A stretch of DNA of 64,000 bases, taken from the NCBI GenBank assembly GCA_008638415.1, contig VWVT01000005.1, positions 310,001 through 374,000 on the forward strand, in the 5' to 3' direction. The stretch is from Nocardiopsis sinuspersici (GTDB lineage Bacteria > Actinomycetota > Actinomycetes > Streptosporangiales > Streptosporangiaceae). Below, in pieces: positions 35,407-44,600 of this stretch. Both the position numbers and the translations under genes were made by a program. The notes under the pieces are model-generated. The model had not been told where the DNA came from. It was given only the letters and a program-made list of their open reading frames with translations, and did no database searches. Each line of letters opens with the position of its first letter. Positions within the stretch are counted from its first letter, which is position 1.

Positions 35407-36063
35407 GTGTCCAGATCTTCCCCTGCCGAACCAGTCTCCTCCCGCCGCGGGGCCGCGGGGCGGCGGCGCTCGGGCCGCCCCGGCCACGACGCCGACTCCG
35501 TCCTGCGCGTGGCCGCACGCGTGTTCAACGAACGCGGATACGACGGCACGAGCATGGAGGACCTGGCGCGCGCGCTGGGCGTGACCAAGTCGGCCATCTA
35601 CCACCACGTCACCGGCAAGACCGAGCTGCTGCGCCGCTCGCTGGACCTGGCCATGGACGCCCTGTTCGCGGTCACCCGCGAGGAGGCCTCGACCACCGGT
35701 CCGGCCGTCGACCGCCTGGAGCACGTACTGCGCGGCAGCGTGCGGGTACTGGTGGAGGAGCTGCCCCACGTGACCCTGCTGCTGCGGGTACGCGGCAACA
35801 CCGAGGTGGAAAAGCGCGCCCTGGACCGCCGCCGCGAGTTCGACCACCTGATCGCCGACCTGGTGCGCGAGGGCGCCGCCGAGGGCGACATCCGCCCGGA
35901 CGTGGACCCGGCGGTCGCGGCACGCCTGCTGTTCGGCATGGTCAACTCGATCGCGGAGTGGTACAAGCCCGACCGCGGGCTGGACTCCTCGGAGATCGCC
36001 GACACCCTGGCCAGGATCGCCTTCGCGGGCCTGAGCGTCTCCCGGACGCACCTGGCGGAGTGA
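35407..36063 (+). CDS. TetR/AcrR-family regulator, PaaR-like
   Basis: 218 residues from GTG 35407 (VSRSSPAEPVSSRRGA). The N-terminal HTH (about residues 30-80) has VLRVAARVFNERGYDGTSME, ALGVTKSAIYHHVTGKTELL; the C-terminal ligand domain has RGSVRVLVEELPHVTLLLRV and ends AGLSVSRTHLAE. The sequence is close to what I recall for PaaR, the phenylacetyl-CoA-responsive repressor of phenylacetate catabolism, and the upstream palindrome is of the matching type. No paa genes lie in the window, so the regulon assignment is tentative; the TetR assignment is firm. Confidence 0.85.
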   Translation: MSRSSPAEPVSSRRGAAGRRRSGRPGHDADSVLRVAARVFNERGYDGTSMEDLARALGVTKSAIYHHVTGKTELLRRSLDLAMDALFAVTREEASTTGPAVDRLEHVLRGSVRVLVEELPHVTLLLRVRGNTEVEKRALDRRREFDHLIADLVREGAAEGDIRPDVDPAVAARLLFGMVNSIAEWYKPDRGLDSSEIADTLARIAFAGLSVSRTHLAE

Positions 36064-36226
36064 CTCCCGGCGCGGGGCGCTCCCGGCGCGGGTCGAGGGC
36101 CGTACACGACCGCGCCCGTCCCCGACGTCCGGACGTGACCGCGGTGTGACCCGTCGAGGACCCGTGCTCCCTAGGATCGTGCCGCTACGGAAAGCCCTCA
36201 TATCCGACAAGCCGGGAGCGGCGGCC

Positions 36227-37063
36227 ATGATCGACCATTTCACTCAGGGGCCGCTGACACCCGCGGTCGCCTACGCCGTGTCCGTCATCGGCTCGTTCGT
36301 GGGACTGGTGTTCGCGGTCCGGGCCCGCCGAACCGCCGGAGCCGTCCGCTGGGCGTGGCTGGTGCTCAGCGCGGCGTGTATCGGCGGAACCGCCGTGTGG
36401 TCGATGCACTTCATCGCCATGATGGGCTTCCAGGTCGCCGGGACGGCCCTTCGCTACGACATCGTGCTCACCGTGGCCAGCGGTCTGCTCGCCGTCGTGG
36501 TCACGGGTGCGGCCCTGTACCTGGCCATCACCCGGCGCACACGGGGATCGCTGCTGGCCGGTGGTGCCATCGCCGGATCGGGCATCGTCGCCATGCACTA
36601 CATGGGCATGGCCTCCATCAACATGCGCGGCCACATGGGGCACGATCCGCTGTTCGTGGTGCTGGCCGTCGTCATCGCCCTGGTCGCGGCGACGGTCGCC
36701 CTCTGGTTCGCGCTGCGGCTGCAGGGCTCGCTCGCGACCCTCGCCGCGTCCCTGGTCATGGGTGTCGCGGTCACCTGCATGCACTACACCGGCATGTTCG
36801 GCGTGCACGTCACGCTGGAGGAGTCCCCGAGCCCGGCTCCGCTTCCCGGCTCGACCACCTCCGAACTGCTGCTGCCGCTGGTCATCGGACTGTTCGTCTT
36901 CCTGATGGTGTGCAGCCTGCTGCTGATGCTGGACGTGAGCGACCCCCGGAGCGGCGGCGAGGCCTCCGCGGGGGACGGGGACGAGTCCGGTGTGTCCCCC
37001 GAGGACGACGAGTCCTACACCGCGCGGCACCGCTCCGACGACGTGTGGACCCGCCGGAGGTAG
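36227..37063 (+). CDS. MHYT-domain membrane sensor protein 1
   Basis: 278 residues from ATG 36227 (GGGAG eight bases upstream). Seven membrane segments; three MHYT-type motifs (MHFIAMMGF, MHYMGMASIN, MHYTGMFGVH) line up on the outer side. Family knowledge: the MHYT domain is proposed to bind a metal such as copper and sense O2, CO or NO. There is no GGDEF, EAL or kinase domain, so this is a stand-alone version. The short acidic C-terminal tail ends DDVWTRRR. A close paralogue follows 314 bases downstream. Confidence 0.88.
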   Translation: MIDHFTQGPLTPAVAYAVSVIGSFVGLVFAVRARRTAGAVRWAWLVLSAACIGGTAVWSMHFIAMMGFQVAGTALRYDIVLTVASGLLAVVVTGAALYLAITRRTRGSLLAGGAIAGSGIVAMHYMGMASINMRGHMGHDPLFVVLAVVIALVAATVALWFALRLQGSLATLAASLVMGVAVTCMHYTGMFGVHVTLEESPSPAPLPGSTTSELLLPLVIGLFVFLMVCSLLLMLDVSDPRSGGEASAGDGDESGVSPEDDESYTARHRSDDVWTRRR

Positions 37064-37156
37064 GACCCGTGCGGTGGTCCCGGCACGCACCCGGACCGCC
37101 CGTCCGCGTCCCGACCGGAGCGTGACCGCTCCCCGGTCCCCGTTTCGGCCCGGGTC

Positions 37157-37191
37157 CTGATTCCGACCTTTTTTCTGATTCCGGCCTTTTT
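37157..37191. repeat. Two T-rich 17-base direct repeats between the MHYT genes
   Basis: CTGATTCCGACCTTTTT (37157-37173) and CTGATTCCGGCCTTTTT (37175-37191), one mismatch, period 18. The T-runs could help end transcription of MHYT gene 1, though no stem precedes them. The rest of the 314-base gap (37064-37377) holds no gene that I can see. Confidence 0.5.
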
Positions 37192-37377
37192 ACGAGCTTG
37201 GTTCCGACCCCGATTCCGCGCCACCGTGCCCGAGTGTCACGTACCTGATTCACTGCGTTGTCGCTGGCCACATCAGGTCCAACGCGTTGGCGAACACCCC
37301 TGGCGCCACAGCGGCAATTTCCTTACTATCCATAACCCCGGCCGAATTGTGACCAAGGTCATGGAAAGTAGTGAGCT

Positions 37378-38250
37378 GTGCTCGACCACCTCGCCCAGGA
37401 CTGGACAACCCCCGCCATCGCTTTCACGGTCTCGGTGATCGGCTCCTTCCTCGGGCTCTCCTTCGCCATACGCGCGCGCCGCGCGACGGGTCCCGTGCGC
37501 TGGCAGTGGCTGGTCCTGGCCGCCATCTCGCTCGGCGGTATGGCCGTGTGGTCGATGCACTTCATCGCCATGATGAGCTTCTCCCCGCCCGGGGTCGCCG
37601 TCCGCTACGACGCCGTGCTCACCGTGGTCAGCGGTGTCGTCGCCATCGTGGTCATCGCCGTCGCGCTCACCGTGGCCACCGTCGGGAGGACGACCCCGTG
37701 GCTCCTGCTCGGCGGACTCGTCGCCGGGGCCGGCATCGTCGCCATGCACTACACCGGCATGTACGCGATGAACGTCCACGGGGACATCCACCACGACCCC
37801 CTGTACGTCGCCCTGGCCTGCGCCATCGCGCTGGTGGCCGCCGCCACCGCCCTGTGGTTCGCCTCCCGGCTGCGCGGGCACGTGGCCGTCGCGGGCGCCT
37901 CCGTCGTGATGGCGGTCGCGGTGAGCACCATGCACTACACCGGCATGATGGGCGTCCACATCACGCAGCCGCAGTTCTCCCGCTTCGGGTCCCCGGACGG
38001 GGCCACCGCGGCCGACCTGGTGCTGCCCCTGATCGTGGGCCTGTTCGTCTTCCTGCTGATCTGCAGCCTCTTCCTCCTCCTGGGCGCCGAGGAGGAGCGC
38101 CCCGACTACGGCCGGCGCCCGGTCCACGCCGACCCGGGGCGCCCCGGGGGCGGGTCGGACACGCTTCCCGACGGGTACGCGCCCCGGCACTCCACCGGCC
38201 CCCAGGCCGTGCCGGGCGGCGCCGAAGACGTGTGGACCAGGCGGCGCTGA
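37378..38250 (+). CDS. MHYT-domain membrane sensor protein 2
   Basis: 290 residues from GTG 37378 (VLDHLAQDWTTPAIAFTVSV). Same plan as the preceding protein: seven membrane segments with MHFIAMMSF, MHYTGMYAMN and MHYTGMMGVH, then a hydrophilic tail ending EDVWTRRR. The two proteins share most of their sequence and the exact C-terminal VWTRRR, so they arose by tandem duplication and the tail ending is conserved. The ribosome site is weak. Role as for the first copy. Confidence 0.88.
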   Translation: MLDHLAQDWTTPAIAFTVSVIGSFLGLSFAIRARRATGPVRWQWLVLAAISLGGMAVWSMHFIAMMSFSPPGVAVRYDAVLTVVSGVVAIVVIAVALTVATVGRTTPWLLLGGLVAGAGIVAMHYTGMYAMNVHGDIHHDPLYVALACAIALVAAATALWFASRLRGHVAVAGASVVMAVAVSTMHYTGMMGVHITQPQFSRFGSPDGATAADLVLPLIVGLFVFLLICSLFLLLGAEEERPDYGRRPVHADPGRPGGGSDTLPDGYAPRHSTGPQAVPGGAEDVWTRRR

Positions 38251-38409
38251 ACCAGGCGACACGGGTCTGGCCCGGTGCCGGACCGGACCCGTGCTGAGCG
38301 GACCCGCGGCCGGGAAAACCGGTGGCACGGGCCGGGGCCCCGGTCCTAGACTCGCCGGGCCGGAGCGCCGCATCACGGCGGCCCACGACGACGGAGAGGA
38401 AGTAGAGCC

Positions 38410-38466
38410 ATGGCTGTCCCCACGAGTGGTTCCACACCGACCTTCCCGATCGCTCGCGAGCCCTGA
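38410..38466 (+). CDS. Possible 18-residue peptide gene ahead of rsgA
   Basis: ATG 38410 to TGA 38466 encodes MAVPTSGSTPTFPIAREP, with GGAGAGGA nine bases before the ATG. It ends 42 bases before the rsgA start. The good ribosome site suggests that it is translated, perhaps as an upstream leader controlling rsgA. No homologue is known to me, and the chance of a random short frame is real. Confidence 0.35.
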   Translation: MAVPTSGSTPTFPIAREP

Positions 38467-38508
38467 GGACGAAGACCCCTCGGACGCTCGCCCCGTAGAG
38501 AGTCCGCC

Positions 38509-39621
38509 GTGAGTACGTACAGCAGCACAGACACCTCCGTCGTCCATCCGCTGACCCCGCTGGGGTGGAACCACCGTGTCGAGCGGGCCTTCGACGCCGT
38601 CGCCTCCGCCAGCGCACATCCCCTGCTCCCCGCGCGCGTGGCCTCCTCACGCCGCGGCGGGGCGGTGGTCCGCCTCCCCCGGGAGGCGGCCGCCGACTAC
38701 TCGCCCGCCGTCACCAAGGCGGCGCAGGCCGACCCGTCCACCGCCCCGTGCAGCGGCGACTGGGTCGCGGTGCGCCGCTCCGGCGACGTCTGGCTCGTCG
38801 AGGCCGTCCTCGAACGCTCGGGCAGCCTCGTCCGCCAGGGCGTGGCCAAGGACTCGCACGACCAGGTGCTGGCCGCCAACATCGACGCGGTCCTCATCTG
38901 CGAGGCCGCCGACCAGGGGCCCAACGTGGGCCGCCTGGAGCGCTTCCTCAGCCTGGCCTGGGCGAGCGGCGCGACCCCGGTCGTGGCGGTCACCAAGGCC
39001 GAGATGGCCGGGGACCGCCTCCCCGAGGTGCTCGAACTCGTCGAGTCGGTGACCATGGGCGCCGACGTGTACGCCGTCAGCGCGCACACCGGCCTCGGGC
39101 TGGAGGAGCTCTCCGCCCGGTTCCTGCCCGGCGCCACCTGGGTGCTGCTGGGCACCTCCGGCGCGGGCAAGTCCAGCCTGGTCAACGCGGTGGCCGGGCG
39201 CTCGCTGATGGACACCGGCGAGATCCGCCAGGACCGGCGGGGACGGCACACCACCACCCACCGCCAGCTCCTGCGACTGCCCGGCGGCGCGCTGGTCCTG
39301 GACATCCCCGGCGTGCGGCGCATCGACGTGCCCGGCGCAGAGGAGGGCGTGGACCGGGCCTTCGCCGACGTGGCCGGCCTCGCCGAGCAGTGCCGCTTCC
39401 GCGACTGCCGCCACGACGCGGAGCCCGGCTGCGCGGTCAACGCCGCCGTGGACGAGGGCGAGTTGGACGTGCGGCGCCTGGAGCGCTGGAACAGGCTCCG
39501 GCGCGAGGCCGAGTGGAACCGGTCCCGGGGCGACGCCCGCCTGCGCACCGAGCGCAGGAAGCAGTGGAAGGCCGCCGAGCGGCAGGCCAGGGAGAACGCC
39601 TGGCGCAAGCGCGGCCGTTAG
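38509..39621 (+). CDS. rsgA: Ribosome small subunit-dependent GTPase A
   Basis: 370 residues from GTG 38509. N-terminal OB-like domain, then a circularly permuted GTPase with motifs in order G4 (VVAVTKAEM), G5 (VSAHTGLG), G1 (LGTSGAGKSSLVNAV), G2 (RRGRHTTTHR) and G3 (LDIPGVR). The C-terminal zinc finger is CRFRDCRHDAEPGC, and a basic helix rich in Arg/Lys closes the protein. It checks 30S subunit maturation and releases RbfA-type factors with GTP hydrolysis. Complete and typical; stands alone as a single gene. Confidence 0.95.
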   Translation: MSTYSSTDTSVVHPLTPLGWNHRVERAFDAVASASAHPLLPARVASSRRGGAVVRLPREAAADYSPAVTKAAQADPSTAPCSGDWVAVRRSGDVWLVEAVLERSGSLVRQGVAKDSHDQVLAANIDAVLICEAADQGPNVGRLERFLSLAWASGATPVVAVTKAEMAGDRLPEVLELVESVTMGADVYAVSAHTGLGLEELSARFLPGATWVLLGTSGAGKSSLVNAVAGRSLMDTGEIRQDRRGRHTTTHRQLLRLPGGALVLDIPGVRRIDVPGAEEGVDRAFADVAGLAEQCRFRDCRHDAEPGCAVNAAVDEGELDVRRLERWNRLRREAEWNRSRGDARLRTERRKQWKAAERQARENAWRKRGR

Positions 39622-39739
39622 TCCCCGCGCGGTCCCCGTGCCCCCGAGCGGGCGCGGGGGCCACGGCATGTCCGCGGCCAGGGAAGGGATCCCCTGCCCC
39701 TGGTGGCAAAGCGACCGCCCGACAGAACCGGAGACGCCG

Positions 39740-40135
39740 TCAACCGAGGAACTCCTCCTCGATCCTGTCCAGAACCTCCTCGTCGGGCCTGGCCGGTACC
39801 CGGCCCGAATCCTCGGCATGACGCACGAACGGAGCGGGCAGCCGGACGTTGTACTCGCGCACGTAGTGCGCCAGGTCCGACGGCCACAACCAGGCCCCGT
39901 CGGTGAGGACGGCCAGAGAACAGACCGGAGGCCGTTCCTCGTCCAGCACGTCGACCAGCACGGTGGTCGACGCGGCGACGACCGCGCCTGCGTCGAGGTA
40001 GTCGGCGATGTCGAGGTAGTCGGCGATCCAGTCCCGCGACGCCTCGTCCCCCTGCCCGGCGAGGACACCTAGGCTTCCTCCGTCTGCGTCCCCGTGCGGA
40101 AGCTCCTCGAAGAAACCCATCCTGCTCACGCGCAT
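39740..40135 (-). CDS. Immunity-like protein of the displaced toxin tip
   Basis: 131 residues from ATG 40135, which has a strong GGAGGAGG five bases upstream; longer frames run into the toxin-tip DNA. It is acidic and contains ASRDWIADYLDIADYLDAGA, CSLAVLTDGAWLWPSDLAHY and VREYNVRLPAPFVRHA. I recall similar WPSDL-x-YYV proteins next to actinobacterial polymorphic toxins, so I call it an immunity protein. It directly follows, and slightly overlaps, the orphan tip. As the parent toxin is gone, it probably protects against the same toxin in relatives. Confidence 0.55.
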   Translation of the reverse strand: MRVSRMGFFEELPHGDADGGSLGVLAGQGDEASRDWIADYLDIADYLDAGAVVAASTTVLVDVLDEERPPVCSLAVLTDGAWLWPSDLAHYVREYNVRLPAPFVRHAEDSGRVPARPDEEVLDRIEEEFLG

Positions 40136-40577
40136 CACATCCTCCTCCAGGGGTAAATATTCTCCACAGATCCGGAGAAAGGCTCTTCCGTGCGCTGGTG
40201 AGGCCGACGAATAGAGTGCCGTGGCGCCCTGCCCAAAGAGTGTCCACAGGAGCCAGCACATCAACTCCAAGCTTGTTCGAGAGGTTCTGCGCGAAGGATC
40301 CGTTGGGTAATCCCGTGGAACAGGAACAAAGGCGGATATTGCCACCAGGGCATGAGGAATCACGAAGCAGCCTGTTGGCGAGTTCACGGTGACCGACCTG
40401 CGCACCTGTCGGAGTGGCGGCAACCGAGTTGGGCGTTCCGTGGATCACCACGTCGTGAAACCCCTCCAGGGGAGACGTCTTCGCATGGTTGGCTGCGAAG
40501 GGGTCCCCCGGCTCCATGTAGTTGGTTCGCTGATTGCAGTTGTGGTTGAGGAGATCCAGGTCCGCCGCCGCCAAAGG
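40133..40577 (-). pseudogene. Orphan C-terminal toxin tip (PT-HINT junction plus effector domain)
   Basis: An open frame of about 145 codons begins AAADLDLLNHNCNQRTNYME. DLDLLNHNC is the end of a HINT domain, identical in kind to the live Rhs toxin (GELDLLNHNC). The tip follows: FHDVVIHGTPNSVAA, GHRELANRLLRD, GGNIRLCSCSTGLPNGSFAQ, LSNKLGVDVLAPVDTLW and DLWRIFTPGG. The spacing of DVVIHG and IRLCSC resembles the His-Gly and Cys blocks of clan CD (caspase/C80-like) peptidases. There is no start of its own, its 5' side is cut by the IS630 remnant, and its 3' end runs out of frame into the immunity gene. It is a displaced cassette, not an expressed toxin. Confidence 0.7.
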
Positions 40578-41040
40578 CCTGGGGCAGGGTCAACGCCGCC
40601 GGGTGGCTGTGCGCGCACCCGGCCAGCGGGCGGGTGTGTCTGTTCCACTGCGTGCAGGAGGCCTCCATCACCCACACCGATCTGCGTGTGGCGCTGGACC
40701 GGCTGCACCGGGCACTGCGGGGTCCGGTGGTACTGGTCTGGGACAACCACTCCTTGCACACGTGTAAGCCGATGGCCGTCCAAGTCGCGGCGCGGGGCTG
40801 GCTGAACGTGGTGTGCCTGCCCCGGTACGCGCCCGAACTGAATCCGGTGGAGTCGTTGTGGTCCCATCTCAAGAGCGTGCTCAGAAGCCGTCTGTTCCGG
40901 AACCTGGAAGAGCTGAAACAGGTGGTCAACGCGCATCTTCGCTTGGTGTGTCAACGTCCGGACCTGCTACGGGGGTTCATCGACTCGGTCGGTTTGCAAC
41001 CCTCCCCATTCCAGTCAACCGAATGATCAAAGATCAGTAG
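40577..41040 (+). mobile_element. IS630-family transposase remnant
   Basis: An open frame from about 40577 to TGA 41026 encodes the C-terminal half of an IS630/DDE_3 transposase: WGRVNAAGWLCAHP, VVLVWDNHSLHTCK (second catalytic Asp), then LPRYAPELNPVESLWSHLKS (catalytic Glu) and LRGFIDSVGL. The N-terminal half with the HTH and first Asp is missing, so the element is dead. It abuts the orphan toxin tip and runs opposite to it. A TGATC/GATCA inverted repeat follows the stop near 41025-41037. Outer ends cannot be fixed. Confidence 0.75.
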
Positions 41041-41110
41041 TTCATGCGGAAATCCACAAAGTCTTCACACGGCTACGGAGGCAGAGGAGGGGCACTGCCA
41101 CGAACCAATG

Positions 41111-41680
41111 TCACTCTGCGGGGACAGTTCCAATACTGGGTTTCTCTTCCCACTGCTCCGAGGGAACCAGAAAAGGACCGTCCACGGCCTGTGCCCCGGA
41201 GGCGAATACGGCCCACCAGAGCTCTTCGCAGGGGACGGGCATCTCACCTTTCGTATCAATGTAGAGAAAAATTCTTCCGTCCCCGTGCCCAGCCACATCC
41301 CACCACGACCAAGACCTTAGATCCGGATCGAACATGAACAGCCATTCTTGCAGGTCCCACTCCTCCCCTCCTCTGTCCTCGAAGTAGCCTCTAACTCCCT
41401 CCCGCGCCTCCTCGGGGAACGCTCCGCCGGCAGATGCGTCGTCGGTGAGACACGCGAACCACGTCGGGATTCCCACATCTTCGAGGACTTCCCTTTCGAA
41501 GTCCTGCACGCAGGACAGCGAGACCGCAGCGTGGATGACACGGCGCAGTCTTCTGCAGTAGGTGCTCTGGTCACTTATGGGAAGTATTTCCATACAGGTG
41601 AGAACCCGAGGCGGGACGGAGCGCGGCCTGCTGAGGATACGTCCTGCCTCCCCCGCGAAACGCTCATAGCAATTCCCCAT
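41111..41680 (-). CDS. Putative immunity protein of the Rhs toxin
   Basis: 189 residues; the ATG at 41680 shares a base with the Rhs stop codon (TGATG), so translation is coupled. Contents: VQDFEREVLEDVGIPTWFAC, GYFEDRGGEEWDLQEWLFMF, SWSWWDVAGHGDGRIFLYID and PCEELWWAVFASGAQAVDGP. It is soluble and acidic with many Trp residues. I know no family name, but position and coupling directly behind a toxin tip of matching low GC make it the cognate immunity protein. An internal ATG at 41593 is an alternative start without a better ribosome site. Confidence 0.6.
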   Translation of the reverse strand: MGNCYERFAGEAGRILSRPRSVPPRVLTCMEILPISDQSTYCRRLRRVIHAAVSLSCVQDFEREVLEDVGIPTWFACLTDDASAGGAFPEEAREGVRGYFEDRGGEEWDLQEWLFMFDPDLRSWSWWDVAGHGDGRIFLYIDTKGEMPVPCEELWWAVFASGAQAVDGPFLVPSEQWEEKPSIGTVPAE

Positions 41681-44600
41681 CAGAGGATGCGACCAGATCC
41701 GGGGACAATACTCCCCATGATTTCGTCGATCATCTGCCCCGGGACTCCGATCAAACCTGGAGACACCTTTGGGTCAGCGATTTCAGGAGAACTTCTACGC
41801 AGCATGTTCCACTCCCTCTTCGAACCCGCAAAGCTCCTTGGCATGCGCTGGGGCAGCGCAGAACCGCGAATCTGGTTCACCAGGGAGGTTGGCAGATCAA
41901 AAGCAACGATCTGCCCTGCTCCACCCCGGAAGGACTGCGAGTGACTGATGTCACCGCTCATGTTGAGGTACAGCCTCCCGCTACCCTGGTGACTCACATT
42001 TCCACTGCCGTCCACCAGAAGGCGCTGACTGTTGGGATGTTCTGTCTGCGTACGGTAGATGGACGTATTGCAGTTGTGGTTGAGGAGGTCCAGCTCCCCT
42101 GCCGCCACATGGTAGGTGTGCAGGTCGGCGACGGTGAGGTTGCGAACCGTCGCGGACTGGGTGTCGACCTCGACCGCCGAGACCTGCACCCACGTACCGG
42201 ATGAGGTCTGCAACCACATCCCCGGCGCGAGGTCGACCGCATCGACCCAGGCGTCCAATTCTGGAACCCAGAACGGGTGCCCGTCCGTGGCCACGACCAC
42301 GTCCCCGACCGCCACCGGGCCCGGAATCTCCGACGCGCTCTCCGAACCCGCCGACTCACCCTCAGGCGGAGCATCCCGCTCGGTGGTCGGATCCACCGTG
42401 ATCTCGACCAGGGTCTTCTCACCCGAACCGATGATCGTCGCCGCGACGGTACGCGCACCCTGTTCACCGGTCTCCGGGTCGGTCGCCATGACCTCGTCGC
42501 CGACCCCGACGTCCTCGATCGCCCTGACCGAGCCGTCGGCCATCAGCACACCCGTACCAGGCACGAAGCTGTTGCACCCGCTCCGCCCTGCGGACGTGGG
42601 CGCCGACGACACGGGCGCGGGCCTGGGCGTGGTCGAGGTCGGCGTCGGCCGCGGCGGCTTCGGAGGAGGCGGCGGCTTTGGCGTCCGCGGCTTGACACCC
42701 CAGCGCGCCCACGAGGACGCACCCGAACGCGAACCCGCACTGCTCGCCCAGGAGGAGAACCGGCTGCCGATCGCACCGGCGACGCGTCCGCCGATCGCAC
42801 CGCCGGCGGCGCCCAGCGCACCGCCGATCACGGTCGCGGTGGCCGCACCGCCCCACGACCAGTTGTTGCGCGGGGTGTCCATCCCGTACTGGACCAGGCC
42901 GCTGACCGCGCCGCCCAGAGCCGCGCAGCCGATCGCACCCGCGCCGCCGGTCAGCGCGGTGCAGCCCACGCCGACCGCGATGCCCACACCGACCGAGACG
43001 ATGGTGCTCTTGTTCTTCTTGACCCACTTCTTGGTGGAGTTGTAGCCGGACTTGACGGCGTTGCCGACCTTGCTGGCCCCCGACTTGACCTTGTTCCAGG
43101 CGCTGCTGAGCCACAGGCCGGTCGGGTCGGAGAAGGTCAGCGGGCTGTTGTTGGCGTAGGCGTAGCCGTTCATCTGCAGCGGGTCCGCCGGGTCCACGAC
43201 CGGGTCCGCCGAGATGAACCGCCCCAGGGCCGCGTCGTACTCGCGTGCGCCGACCAGGGTCAGGCCGGTGGAGGCGTCCACGGTCTTGCCGAGGAATCCC
43301 TTGTCGTCCGGCCAGGCACCGCCCGAGGAGCCGCGCCCCTCGCCGAAGGGCGTCAGGTAGCGGCGCACCGACTGCTCGGAGTCGGCGTCCATGGCCACCT
43401 GGCCGGTGCCCTGGTGGTCGGAGGCCAGCAGGTCGAGCCGGTCGGGGGTGCGCACGGCCACCGTCTGACCGCCGTGCTCGTAGTAGCGGGTGGCCTCCAC
43501 CTCGCCGGTGAACCTGTCCGCCCGCAGCTCCATGCCCGGCAGGTACAGGGTGTCGGCCTCCGGCGTCGAGTGCATCAGGCGGGCGCCGCCGGCGGTGTAG
43601 GTGAAGGAGGTCTTCCCCGCCTCGGTGGAGACGGTGTCGAGCCTGCCCTCGGGCGTCCAGCTCAGCTCCTGGCGCTCACCCGCCAGTTCGCGCACCACCG
43701 TGTTGCCCGCCGCGTCGTAGTCGAAGGCGGACAGGGTGTCGCCCTGCGGCGTCCGCTCGACCACCTCGCGGACGGTGTTGGGCTGGTTCTGCCCCCGCTC
43801 GGGATAGGTGTAGTCGCGCACGGCGTCGTTGCCGGACCCGGTGACGTCGTGCAGGGTCTCGCCGACCCGGTTGCCCGCGTCGTCGTACTCGTAGGAGTGC
43901 CAGTAGGCCGCGGGGCCGCCCACCGAGGACGCGGTGGGCGCGGCGTCACAGCCCCCCGGGTCCTCGTGCGGCAGGGTCCAGGCCTCGGTGAGCTGCAGCA
44001 GCGGGTCGTAGGTGAAGCACTGCGTCTCGGCGGCTCCGCCCTCGGGGGAGTCGGTGACGGACAGCACGTTGCCCGCGTCGTCGTAGGTGTACCCGGTGTC
44101 CAGGAGCGGCACGGAGCCGCCCTGGCGGTCCACCCGGGTGCCGAGCAGGCGCTGGGTGCCCTTCTCGAACTCGTTGGTGGTCCACGCCTTGGGGCCGGAT
44201 CCCGCGGCGAGCTCCATCTGGAGCACCTGGCCGAGCTGGTTGTACTCGGTGCGGGTGACGTAGGAGTCGTTGCCGGTCAGGGTGGTGGGGCGGCCGATCT
44301 CGTCGTACTCGATCACGGTCGACTCGGCGGGCAGTCCGCCCACGGCGGGCATGCCCATGCCCTGGACGGTGCCGTCGATGTTGTAGCTGATCGAGAACTC
44401 GTAGTTGCCCGCCAGCGCCCCCTGGGAGGCGGGGACCCCGTAGAGGATGTTGGTGGGCCGGTCGAGCCGGTCCTGGCCCACGATCCCGATCCGGAAATCC
44501 CCCTCGGGGGTGTGCCGGGTCTGGAGGAACAGCTGGCCCTTGAGGCGGGTGTCGTACTGGTGGCTGGTGAGCTTGGTGCCCTCCCCGGGCGCGCCCTCCC

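Noticed and set aside
40135..40423. Upstream extension of the 131-residue immunity gene to 40423
   Set aside because: Those codons lie out of frame over the orphan toxin tip; the ATG at 40135 has a strong GGAGGAGG site.
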